A stretch of DNA of 64,000 bases. It comes from Abelmoschus esculentus (Eukaryota > Streptophyta > Magnoliopsida > Malvales > Malvaceae). Position numbers and translations under genes: made by a program. The stretch is taken from assembly GCA_035048815.1 (NCBI GenBank), contig JAUCBN010000011.1:14843501-14907500 (forward strand). The letters run 5' to 3'. Below are positions 36,652 through 48,237 of the stretch, one piece after another (positions within the stretch are counted from its first letter, which is position 1; each line of letters opens with the position of its first letter). The notes beneath the pieces are model-generated. The model saw nothing but the letters and a program-made list of their open reading frames with translations, did no database searches and was not told where the DNA came from.

Positions 36652-37684
36652 TTTCTCATAATTTTCCATAATCATGGATGCTAAATAAGCTATGCATTTT
36701 CAGCAAGTGTCTCTCATATATGCATCAATTTAAAACATGCTCATGCACTTCCATAAATCTCATGCTTTAACAACATAATACCTTTGTAAAATGTAGCCGA
36801 AATCACATCGGTTTAACAAAACAAATACTTTATTTACTCTTGAACTATGAAAGGTTTTCACACACTTCCATAGCCCCCAAAAACAGAACGTACCAAACTC
36901 GATTCGCTTAAAATCCGAAAACCACTCACCAACAAGCGAAACAAGCTTCCGCCACTTTCCGATGATCGCACCAAACGCACCAGCAATCAAGCTTCTTCTT
37001 GTACCTCTTCTTTAAGATCTATTCACCAAAATTAGGAGATTTTCCCCTTCTTGATTCCTTGCAATTTGATGTAGATTTGATGAAATCAATGCATAGGTTT
37101 TGTAAAGGATGGAAGGATGATGCAAATGATGAAATCTTTGTGGAAAAAGTTGCAAAAATCAGCAAGGAATTGAGAAGAAAAGATGAAGAGAAAGTGGAGA
37201 GAAAATGAGAGAAAAAGATGAGAGAAAAATGGGTCAAAAGTAGTTTTTTAGGAGAAAATGATTAAGAAACCAAATTAAAGTAATTAAAATATTTATTTTG
37301 GTGAATAAATCATCATTAAAATTAAAAATGGGTTTATGGCCCTCTAAGGATTCTAAGTTTAGCTTGCTTTTCAATTTAGTCACTAAAATAATGTAATTGC
37401 CGAAAATTACAAATTAGTTCCCCAAATTTTCCAAAAATTATAAATTGGTCATTTATGCATAATTAAGCATAATTAAAAATCATTATAAAATCCAAATTAT
37501 TTCCTTTTAAATTTGAAACATATTTTTAATATTTCAAACCACCTTCCAAAATTATTATTTTTCTTAATTAAAAATATCTTCATTTTATTTTTCCCGGAAT
37601 TAATGAACCGGAGAACTCGATTCGTCCCGAATCGAATTCCCCTAACTAAGCCTAAACTAATAACCCCAAAAACGGGATGTTACA

Positions 37685-37698
37685 ACTCTACCCCTCTT
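37685..37698 (-). other. Element C polypurine tract
   Basis: Minus strand AAGAGGGGTAGAGT directly before the LTR, after the conserved CGAGGACGAAATTTTC. Confidence 0.85.
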
Positions 37699-37773
37699 AA
37701 GAAAATTTCGTCCTCGAAATTTACCTCAAGTAAACAAGTGAGGAAACTTCTCCTCTATACTTTTCCATGCTTC

Positions 37774-39111
37774 CTAAGTTTCCTCTTCGACACCTCGGTG
37801 TTTCCAAAGCACCTTAACCAACTCTATGGTCTTTCCACGAGGAACCTTTGTATCCACATCCAAAATCCTCACCGGTTCTTCCTCATAACTCATGTCCTCT
37901 CTTAACTTGATCTCCTCAACCGATACAACATGAGAAGGATCCGATCTATATCTACGAAGCATCGATACATGAAAAACATCATGCATCTTACTCAACTCCT
38001 CCGGTAACCTCAACCTATAAGCAACAGGACCAACACGGTCCAACACCTCATATGGTCCAATAAAACGAGGACTCAACTTCCCTTGACGACCAAACCTCAT
38101 CACTTTCTTCCATGGAGAAACCTTAAGAAACACCTTGTCCCCAACATCATACTCTATCTCCCTACGTCTCAAGTCGGCATAGGATTTCTGTCTATCCGAA
38201 GCTTCCTTGAGCTTAGCACATATCAACTTAACTTTCTCATCTGTATCTTTCAACACCTGAGGCAAAGAAACATACTTCTGTCCAACTTCCTTCCAACACA
38301 AAGGTGTACGACACTTACTCCCATACAATGCCTCAAACGGTGCCATCTGTATACTCGTCTGAAAACTATTATTATAAGCAAACTCTACCAACGGCAACTG
38401 CTTCTCCCAAGAATCCTGAAACTCGATGATACAACATCTCAACATGTCCTCCAAAGTCTGAATAACACGCTCAGACTGTCCATCCGTCTGCGGATGATAA
38501 GCCGTACTAAAACTAAGCCTCGTGCCCAAAGCCGTCTGTAAACTCCGCCAAAACTTGGACGTAAACCGCGGATCCCTATCCGATATGATCGACTTAGGCA
38601 CACCATGCAACCTTACCACCTCAAAAACATACAAAGCCGCCAACTTATCCATGGAGTACGTCGTATGCACGGCAAGAAAATGTACACACTTCGTAAACCT
38701 ATCAACAATCACCCATATGGAATCCTTTTTGGACGGTGTTAAAGGTAACCCCGTCACAAAATCCATGGTGATTCTCTCCCATTTCCACTCCGGAACTTGA
38801 ACCGGTTGCAACAAACCTGCAGGAAACTGATGTTCAGCTTTCACCCGTTGACACACCATACAACGAGAAACAAACTCCGTCACATCTCTCTTTAAACCAA
38901 CCCAAAAGTACACACTTTTGAGATCTCTATACATCTTTACACTACCCGGATGCATAGCAAACAGACTAGTATGAGCCTCCACCAAGATAGCTTGCCTCAA
39001 CTCCTGATCATCCGGCACCACAATCCGACCTCTAAAACAAAATACCTCATCATCATCAAAACGATACTCGGTCAGTCTATCTTTAGCCGTATCCTCCACA
39101 AAAGATACCAA
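37774..39111 (-). CDS. IN: Element C integrase with chromodomain
   Basis: 445 codons open, without frameshift. Zinc-binding part: EAHTS, MHPGSVKMY, CMVCQRV. Catalytic core: D in ITMDFVTGLP, D in SIISDRDPRF, E in GQSERVIQ, all present. Then SPRFIGPYEVL and a chromodomain (EEPVRILDVD, LVKVLWKHRGVEEE) that is cut at its second Trp by TAG (37774), where D has TGG. Upstream, an in-frame TAG at 39127 stands where D has CAG, so the frame has no natural ATG start nearby. Integrase would insert cDNA, and the chromodomain would target histone-marked chromatin (known for chromoviruses). This is the best preserved coding unit of any Tekay-like copy here. Expression as a separate protein is unproven. Confidence 0.8.
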   Translation of the reverse strand: MVSFVEDTAKDRLTEYRFDDDEVFCFRGRIVVPDDQELRQAILVEAHTSLFAMHPGSVKMYRDLKSVYFWVGLKRDVTEFVSRCMVCQRVKAEHQFPAGLLQPVQVPEWKWERITMDFVTGLPLTPSKKDSIWVIVDRFTKCVHFLAVHTTYSMDKLAALYVFEVVRLHGVPKSIISDRDPRFTSKFWRSLQTALGTRLSFSTAYHPQTDGQSERVIQTLEDMLRCCIIEFQDSWEKQLPLVEFAYNNSFQTSIQMAPFEALYGSKCRTPLCWKEVGQKYVSLPQVLKDTDEKVKLICAKLKEASDRQKSYADLRRREIEYDVGDKVFLKVSPWKKVMRFGRQGKLSPRFIGPYEVLDRVGPVAYRLRLPEELSKMHDVFHVSMLRRYRSDPSHVVSVEEIKLREDMSYEEEPVRILDVDTKVPRGKTIELVKVLWKHRGVEEET

Positions 39112-39164
39112 CGACTCATCCTCATACTATTTCACCTCATCATCCCAACCAAGATAGGCTTTAC

Positions 39165-39371
39165 TTACAACTCCACCACTCCACCACCTTCCTTTGAAAT
39201 ACTCAACTTAACAAACATCACTCTCAACTCAACTGCCGTCTTACGGTCCAAAGATTCAGCCATCACCTTAGCTTTCCCCGGACGGTATACAACAGACAAC
39301 CCACACTTACCCTCTTCGGACAACCAACCAAATCCTTCCTCACACCTAAGAGACAATACACAAACCACCAT
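39165..39371 (-). pseudogene. Element C RNase H tail
   Basis: The frame MVVCVLSL...CGLSVVYRPGKAKVMAESLDRKTAVEL matches B at 23729-23920 (MVVCALLL...), including the unusual N-terminal part. From YRPGKA on it matches the end of D's RNase H (YHPGKANIVADALSRK). The junction with the non-coding body is therefore shared by B and C. It lies in a different frame from the integrase ORF. Confidence 0.75.
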
Positions 39372-41690
39372 ACCATCTCAACCTCTATAGAAAACATAAC
39401 TCAAAAGAAAACCCCATAAGGTTGACAACCAACTCTTGATAACCGCAATGATTTCCATACCACATACCAGGTAACCAACTAAGCCTTTCACCAACCTCAA
39501 CTCCACACAACAAACTTCAGACTAACTTGTACAAAACTGTCAACATTGTCTTAAGCAAGCTCCACCACCAACAACAACTTCATTATAAGTCATATTAACC
39601 ATATCACAACGTCACAACATATCATCCACTTACCTATGAATGATAAAATCCAACATCCAAACAACAACCTATGTCGGTCTTAAAAACTTTCAAATCTTAT
39701 CATGTTATAGATACACCAATCACACAACTTTCCAACGGAACTTAGAAATCCAAGAAAACCGTACTCAAACAAACGATTGACCCAACAACCCTCATAAGAA
39801 AACTCCATACCACAACACTTACCACCAAACTCATGGGAAAAGATTACCATAAGCCCTATTCAAGATACCACTCCATCTCGACACTTTCCGTAACAACCAT
39901 GCGGTTAACATAACACAAAAAGATTCTCAACACAAAACTAAACCTTACCAAGAACATATCCTTCACTAGACCCTCAACGAACACTTTGCCACGACTTGTC
40001 CCTGATCAACTTTACCAAGGTTGAATTTCGCTCATAGATCCATCATATAACTAGGTCTCCCTATAAGTTAATCGAACATCTTCCCTTGTAACTCCACAAC
40101 AACCCACGCTTATCTCACACAACAAACTCCCATTGCAAGCATCCTTATGTAAGCCAAGTCATCCCTCGTTGCTAACATCCTACAAAACATATCATACAAG
40201 GAACTTACCAACTTTGTGTCAACCTCAACATTATACTCATCAGAACCACAATATTTTTTTCCAACTTAAGGTTTAGCCACCACAACCAACTCAACACCAT
40301 GGTTCAAACTTTAAAATCTACCCATCATTAAGTGCTTTGACACTTAACCCAAAACCCCTTTTTTTTCATTATCAACTCATCGACAAACCAACTCTTACAT
40401 TAACTATACCTTAACAAAATCCAAGCTTGTAGAACTATTTCTTTCACAAGTTCCAACATCTCTTATTTTATAACCTTGCCCAAGCGATAATCATAATGAT
40501 GAAACATCCACAATCACGAACCCACCAAACACAAAACCTCAAATACTTTTCTACAAACCATAAATTGTCCAGCGATCCATATTACACCACTCAGACATCA
40601 TCAAAATCTAACTTTACCCGAAGTATTTCCAACTTAACATCCTATAAACACAACGTGTACACTTTCCTTTTTTATAGTACAACCAAACCTCTTAAGATCA
40701 CAACAATCTATGATTTAAACCCCTGATTCCACAACTCCCATACCAGACTATATCTCATATTTTACTTTCATCCTAACCATACCAGATTGGTTACAACCCC
40801 CGATCTAACTGCACATTAACCACACTACAAATAATTCCATGTAATTTCCACAAAATAGTTTCATACCACTCAGGAAAAACACCAACCCGCCTTACTCTAC
40901 AAAACATGTTGCAACCTTTTTACAACCTCCAGATCTTAACTAGAAAGAATCCATAAAACTCAGCCCTTCCTTTAGTAATGACTAACTCAAACTAACCATA
41001 ACTCAAGGTATTTACCTCGGTTTCAAACATTCACAACTCTGAGACCAACCACTCATTGTTCATCCAAGACTATTCCCTATCCAAAAAGGGTAGCTTGCCC
41101 ACTACACACTCAGTTTAACACCACAAGAAAGTTCTTTCAACCTTTTTTTTTTCCACACCTCCTCAAAAGAACCTACCACACTCCACCTTCACCCTCAAGG
41201 AGCTACTCGCAAGTGTGAACAAATGTATGCATGATTTCCTGTATGCCCTCATAAATGCCTAAGCAAGTGCATATGCATGTATATGCAATTTCTAATGTCA
41301 TGCTCAAGAATGCATGCATGTCCTACATTATCTATAGATATATACATATATGTGCTCTTATTCTATGCATGATTATTGTTCACACTCACAAATAACATCC
41401 TCAATTCCAACAACCTTAACTACCATCTTATTGACAACTCCCAAGTCAGATTAGCAACATCCGTATCAGCTTCAGCAGACTAAAACACAACCGAAAGAAC
41501 AGTGCAACACCACAAACTAACCTTCCGGCCTAACCGAAGGCATACTCACAGAGGAGGAAGAATTTACTCTTCCCTAGCAGTCGTTCCATCCACAATCTTG
41601 ACCATTAATGTTCATACCAACACTAGCTCGTGTTTCAAGTCTCATAAGCATATTCCAAAAACTTTGAACATGCAGTTTAAAACATAATAT
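39372..41690 (-). other. Element C non-coding body replacing gag-RT
   Basis: About 2.3 kb, colinear with 21260-23728 of B. No significant ORF on either strand. GTAAGT on the minus strand at 41704-41709 lies just upstream, in the leader. Confidence 0.75.
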
Positions 41691-41972
41691 CCAAATAAAA
41701 TAAACTTACATTCAGGCAAGAACAAAGGGAAAACTGAGAACATCTGAAAACATCTTGGCATAGGCAATGTGTAATCGACCACCTCTTATACTCATAACCA
41801 TTCTAGATGCGCTCACAATATATAAGTATGCATGCAACATCAACATGTCATGTTCAACCAAACATGCTAACATACCATCACAATACATGACAGACAAATA
41901 CGTGTTTTGACAAACCAACTGCACACTCGACAATCCAACGTGTTTTATTCAAACCAATCCCACTTTTTAACA

Positions 41973-41995
41973 AACCTGGCTCTGAAACCACCAAA
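41973..41995 (-). other. Element C primer-binding site
   Basis: Minus strand TGGTTTCAGAGCCAGG, one base different from TGGTATCAGAGCCAGG in B and D. Confidence 0.8.
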
Positions 41996-44900
41996 TGTAA
42001 CCCCCTTAGCCAGGCCTGGACGAAACCAGCACTAATGGGTCACACGAGGAATATCAAACCAAACCCGCGAAGGTTCGATTCGATAAACAACCCTAAAACC
42101 GTTATACTTTTTTTATTTTATCTTACTAGAGGCACAATGTTATTCCTACATGTCAAGGTTTCATACAAAGCATTATTGGAAACACATTAATTAAAACAAC
42201 CATCCGATTAAACACTAATGTGGATTAAGGACTAAAACGTAAAACTTTTAAATACAATTAGTAAAGTAGAAATTACCTCCATCAATGTTCAATTAAACAT
42301 AAAAGAGTTCTTCATAGCAAATTACAACTCAAACGGATCATTCTAACACCATTAATTGCATGTTTCTCTAATTTAGGGACCAAAATGTAAATCTTCCAAA
42401 ATACAAGGATTTCATCGAAATTAGGATTACCATCTTGAAATTAAATCAACTTTATACTTGCATGCAAAATTTCAGCTCAAAATAACATCTGTAAGTACCC
42501 TAATCGAACAAAGGAAGATATCCGGGACTAAAATATAATTTCCAGCAACTTTCAATTCTTGGTGATCAAAGGTTTCGAAACCTTCCCAAAGGTTTCGAAA
42601 TTTTTTGCAAAAGGTTTTGAAACTTTCCTGGAAAGTTTCGAAACTTTTCGCGTCCAGTAGCTATCTAGAATTGAAACTGCCCGAAAGGTTTGGAAACCTT
42701 CGTGAAGGTTTCTAAACTATTTGTCAAAGGTTTCGAAACCCTCACTAAGGTTTCGAAACTTTGGGTCTGGAGGCAAAAGTTTCGTTACACGAAGTACACA
42801 ACATTTACTCAATACTCAACCATTAATTAGAACCACTAAATGCATCAATCCTAAACATGATTAACAACTTATGGTACATAATTAACTACGTCATGGACAT
42901 CATACAAGCTATAGGCATGCTCCCTAAGAAGAGATTAACAATATAACCATCAAACAATGATGGTCTTATTACAATATGAAACAAAGCCTAAAAGCTCACT
43001 TCTCTCATAGATTGTGTTACACATTGCCTTGCCTAATTTATTGGCCAAAAACATACCAAATTCAATATAACCTTCCCCTTGGTTTCCTTGCCCCGAACGA
43101 AGCTCCAAGTACCCTTATTTTTCTGCAAAGATGGAAAGAGAGCTTAAGCAAACTTGCTTAGTGAGGTAGCTCCACAAATAATCATCAATGCATTTATTAA
43201 AACCATGAATAAAACATAATTTGCAAATCGTAGTAAATCATGCATGCTAACATCTCATGCTCATATTCCATAAATCATATGCATTCTTAAATTCACATGA
43301 CTTTTCCAAAACAATTTGTAAATGATGCTCAAACCTTTCCTCAATTTCATGTATGTATATTGGCTTTGAAGTGAACACTTAATATGAACCTTGAGCTCAC
43401 CGAATACACGGATCTTGAGACATTCGTCCCGTCAGGACACACAGTCCCCATCATGACACAAAGTCAACTTTAACATGACACTAAGTCAACTTTAGCACTA
43501 CCACGCACGTTTAGACACAAAGTCCGCTCGTTACGCGTGTAGGCGGCTCTATCACGCACGTTAGACACAAAGTCCCCTTGTTACGCGTGTAGGCAATATT
43601 CCATACGGCTCTATCACGCACGTTAGACACAAAGTCCCCTTGTTACACGTGTAGACAAATTCAATATTCTCTTTATTTTATAGTGCACTCAATCCTAATG
43701 ACATGTCATTCGTATTCGAGACTAAAGTTAGTGTCACTAAGCCAATATCATAATCAAATTTGCATGATAACTTGCTGCTCATAATGCATGCATAATATGT
43801 TCAACAAATGAACCAAAGCCATGCCCAAAGGCACCATCATGTATAAAGCAATTAACCATATTGTATTTCAAATCATATAACTTGCTGCTCATAAAGCATG
43901 CATAATATGTTCAACAAATGAACCAAAACCATGCCCAAAGGCACCATCATATAATAGGCAAATAACCATATTGTATTCCAAAACATTTCTCATAATTTTC
44001 CATAATCATGGATGCTAAATAAGCTATGCATTTTCAGCAAGTGTCTCTCATATATGCATCAATTCAAAACATGCTCATGCACTTCCATAAATCTCATGCT
44101 TTAACAACATAATACCTTTGTAAAATGTAGCCGAAATTCACATTGGTTTAACAAAACAAATACTTTACTTACTCTGGAACTATGAAAGGTTTTCACTCAC
44201 TTTCATAGCCCCCAAAAATAGAACGTACCAAACGCGATTCGCTTAAAATCCGAAAACCACTCACCAACAAGCGAAACAAGCTTCCGCCGCTTTCCGATGA
44301 TCGCACCAAATGTACCAGCAATCAAGCTTCTTCTTGTACCTGTTCTTTAAGATCTATTCACCAAAATTAGGAGATTTTCCCCTTCTTGATTCCTTGCAAT
44401 TTGATGTAGATTTGATGAAATGAATGCATAGGTTTTGTAAAGGATGGAAGGATGATACAAATGATGAAATCTTTGTGGAAAAAGATGCAAAAATCAGCAA
44501 GGAATTGAGAAGAAAAGATGAAGAGAAAGTGGAGAGAAAATGAGAGAAAAAGATGAGAGAAAAATGGGTCAAAAGTAGTTTTTTAGGAGAAAATGATAAG
44601 AAACCAAATTAAAGTAATTAAAATATTTATTTTGGTGAATAAATCATCATTAAAATTAAAAATGGGTTTATGGCCCTCTAAGGATTCTAAGTTTAGCTTG
44701 CTTTTCAATTTAGTCACTAAAATAATGTAATTGCTGAAAATTACAAATTAGTTCCCCAAATTTTCCAAAAATTACAAATTGGTCATTTATGCATAATTAA
44801 ACATAATTAAAAATCATTATAAAATCCAAATTATTTCCTTTTAAATTTGAAACATATTTTTAATATTTCAAACCACCTTCCAAAATTATTATCTTTCTTT

Positions 44901-45018
44901 ATTAAAAATATCTTCATTTTATTTTTCCCGGAATTAATGAACCGAAGAACTCGATTCGTCCTGAATCGAATTCCCCTAACTAAGCCTAAACTAATAACTC
45001 CAAAAACGGGATGTTACA
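41996..45018 (-). repeat. Element C 5' LTR
   Basis: 3023 bp, colinear with 34638-37684 and carrying the same palindrome cluster, tandem array (43420-43655) and duplication. Confidence 0.9.
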
Positions 45019-45023
45019 CTTTA
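45019..45023. repeat. Element C TSD, right copy (cttta)
   Basis: Matches 34633-34637; element G resumes here. Confidence 0.9.
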
Positions 45024-45319
45024 TTTTTCTGCATGGATGAAAAGAGAGCTTAAGCAATCTTGCTTAGTGAGGTAGCTCCACAAATAATCATCAATGCATC
45101 TATTTTAAAAACCATGAAGATAACATAATGTGCAATACTTGTCAAATCATGCATGCCAAAAATTTCATGTCTAACTTCATTAAAACATATGCATCCATGA
45201 ATTCTCATAACCATATCAAAACAATATATAAATGATGCTCAAACCTTTTCTCAATTTCATGTATGTATATTGGCTTTGAAGTGAACACTTAATGTGAACC
45301 TTGAGCTCACCGAATACAC

Positions 45320-45572
45320 GGATCTTGAGACATTCGTCCCGTCAGGACACAAAGTCCCCATCATGACACAAAGTCAACTTTAACATGACACTAAGTCAAC
45401 TTTAGCACTACCACGCTCGTTTAGACACAAAGTCCCCTTGTTATGCGTGTAGGCGGCTCTATCACGCACGTTAGACACAAAGTCCCCTTGTTACGCGTGT
45501 AGGCAAATATTTTGTACGGCTCTATCACGCACGTTAGACACAAAGTCCCCTTGTTACGCGTGTAGACAAATT
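45320..45572. repeat. Tandem array in LTR G
   Basis: Same ~45-60 base units as in C (GACACAAAGTCCCCTTGTTA). Confidence 0.8.
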
Positions 45573-47447
45573 CAATATTCTCTTTATTTTATAGTGCACT
45601 CAATCCTAATGACATGTCATTCGTATTCGAGACTAAAGTTAGTGTCACTAAGCCAATATCATAATCAAATGTGCATGATAACTTGCTGCTCATAATGCAT
45701 GCATAAAATGTTCAACAAATGAACCAAAGCCATGCCCAAAGGCACCATCATGTATAAGGCAATTAACCATATTGTATTTCAAATCATATAACTTGCTGCG
45801 TATAAAGCATGCATAATATGTTCAACAAATGAACCAAAGTCATGCCCAAAGGCACCATCATATAATAGGCAAATAACCATATTATATTCCAAAACATTTC
45901 TCATAATTTTCCATAATCATGGATGCTAAATAAATCATGCATTTCCAGCAAGTGTCTCTCATATATGCATCAATTCAAAACATGCTCATGCACTTCCATA
46001 AATCTCATGCTTTAACAACATAATACCTTTGTAAAATGTAGCCGAAATTCACATCGGTTTAACAAAACAAATACTTTACTTACTCTTGAACTATGGAAGG
46101 TTTTCACACACTTCCACAGCCCCCAAAAACAATACGTACCAAACGCAATTCGCTTTAAGTCCGAAAACCACTCACCAACAAGCGAAACGAGCTTTCGCCG
46201 CTTTCCGATGATCGCACCAAACGCACCAGCAACCAAGCTTCTTCTTGTACCTCTTCTACAACATTAAAAACAGAGCATTCTCACATCATAACATGCTCAA
46301 ACCAACAGTCATATTCGATCACCATTAAACTACCAAAAACTTAGCCGAAAAGACCGAAAACTAAGCCGAAACGCATCCGAACAACATCAACCCAGAACCT
46401 AATGAATCTAACATCTAATCCACCTCAAATATGATCCAAAAACACATTAAAACCGTCCTTATATCTCCAGCAACATTTAAGCATCTAAAACAGCCCATAA
46501 AACTACCGAAACGCACCTTAAAACTACACCGATTGCATTATTCCGGGATTAAATTAATGTGATATCAAATCAAGACTCAATTAATCATTAAATCAACATA
46601 AAAACATGATTGATTTCATTTAATTTCCAGCATTAAACAAGATCCAAAAAGTTCTCACAAAAACATCACAAAAACATTAGATCTAACTTTAGAAACATTG
46701 AATCAAGTGTTTATTCAAAGATGAGCAAGCTAATACTTGGGAATTTCAATAAAGAACCTTAGAAAATAATAAAAATCCAGAAAATTACCTTCAAGATCTA
46801 TTCACCAAAATTATGAGATTTTCCCCTTCTTGATTCCTTGCAATTTGATGTAGATTTGATGAAATCAATGCATAGGTTTTGTAAAGGATGGAAAGATGAT
46901 GCAAGTGATGTAAATCTTTGTGGAAAAGATACAAAAATCAGCAAGGAATTGAAGAGAAAATATGAAGAGAAAGTGGAGAGAAAATGAGAGAAAAAGATGA
47001 GAAAAGTGGTTTTGAGAGAAAATGATTAAAAACCCAAATTAAAGTAATTAAAAATATATTTTGGTGAATAAATCATCATCAAAAATTAGAAATGGGTTTA
47101 TGGCCCTCTAAGGATTCTAAGTTTAGCTTGCTTTTCAATTTAGTCACTAAAACATCATATTTTCGGAAATCACCAAATCGGTCCTCCAAATTTTTCCAAA
47201 AATTACAAATTGGCCATTTATGCATAATTATGCATAATTAAAAATCATTACAAAATTCAAATTATTTTCTTTTAAATTTGAAACATATTTTTAATATTTC
47301 AAACCATATTCCAAATTATTAATTTTCTTAATTAAAAATATCCTTATTTTATTTTTCCCGGAATTAATGAACCGGAGAACCCAATTCGTCCCGAATTGAA
47401 TTCCCCTAACTAAGCCAAACTAATAACCCCAAAAACGGGATGTTACA

Positions 47448-48237
47448 AAAGCTTTTCCCGAGCTTAAGATTATATATACCCTAGTCGGCCACATTGTTTA
47501 GAGAGTCGATTTTTATAGAAAACCTTTCTCCCTAAGAATTGTACCTAAACGATATTATGTTCTAAATTTCTTAGGGATATGTAGAGGTTGTCGATATTAG
47601 TGAGAGGAGATTGATTCTTGTTTCTTTGTTCTTATGCAATAATAATATCAAAATTCGCTTATCCTATTGCCATTCTTTGTTCTTGCACTCAAGCTCAAGA
47701 GAGAAATTTGCAAGTAATCTATTTATCTAGCACCGAGAGGTGTAGATTCACGAAAGGGATAAGTACGGTGTTGTAGACACTAACTCGACTTAGAGATAGG
47801 TTAAGAGTTTCAGCAGTTAAAAGAAGTGTTGGATTGGTTGGTGGTTATCGTTGATTTACGCCGAGAGGTATCATCAAGGACTGGTCATCAACAGCACTCT
47901 GACTTAGAGATAAGCGGAGTCAACTACGGACATTTTGCTAAACTTTTATGCCTCTACCCAAGAGCAAGAGATTGCCACGGCAGAGAACACCAATACTGCC
48001 GAGGTCGTATCTATAGTACTGTCGAAACAGTGCTGTGTAATTACATTAGACAAGAAGAAGATCAATTGAATTCACTAATTGACGCAGCTGGATCCTACCC
48101 ACTTTCTCTATATCGTTCTCAACCTTCTATTTTATGTTTTGTTATTTAATTATTTAGTTTGTTAAACAAATCAACTTATTTGTGTTTTTACTTTGTTTTC
48201 AAGAGCATGAAAATAAGGGGAGACATATTAAGTATAC
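47448..48237 (+). repeat. Element F 5' LTR, second piece
   Basis: Resumes at AAAGCTTTTCCCGAG with TATATATA at 47471-47478 and runs to AGTATAC, where solo LTR S is inserted. Confidence 0.85.
48233..48237. repeat. Solo LTR S TSD, left copy (tatac)
   Basis: Repeated exactly at 49610-49614. Confidence 0.85.

Larger units (their letters stand above)
34638..37684 (-). repeat. Element C 3' LTR
   Basis: Minus strand TGTAACATCCCG at 37684 to GGGGGTTACA at 34638. It contains a TTTCGAAA-type palindrome cluster (35210-35410), a tandem array (36110-36325) and a tandem duplication (36433-36651). Confidence 0.9.
34638..45018 (-). mobile_element. Element C: non-autonomous Tekay-like element with integrase-chromodomain ORF
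   Basis: 10381 bp. LTRs 3047 and 3023 bp, TSD cttta. On the minus strand: PBS (41973-41995), a non-coding body (41690-39372), an RNase H tail (39371-39165), a long integrase-chromodomain frame (39111-37774), and a PPT (37698-37685). Gag and RT are absent. The internal layout is the same as element B's, but C's LTR differs by palindrome clusters and a 110-bp duplication. The LTRs are nearly identical, so the insertion is fairly recent. Confidence 0.9.
34164..47447 (-). mobile_element. Element G: truncated solo Tekay-like LTR, interrupted by element C
   Basis: G is present as 34164-34637 and 45024-47447, about 2.9 kb of an expected ~3.5 kb. Its TGTAACATCCCG start lies at the right end (47447). 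The 3' ~700 bases and the left junction with F are deleted. No interior belongs to it, so it is a solo LTR. Element C sits inside with TSD cttta. Confidence 0.8.

Noticed and set aside
38083..38800. Plus-strand ORFs of 152 and 92 codons
   Set aside because: Antisense shadows of the element C integrase; the same shadows occur over B and D integrase (24358-25131, 57444-58205).
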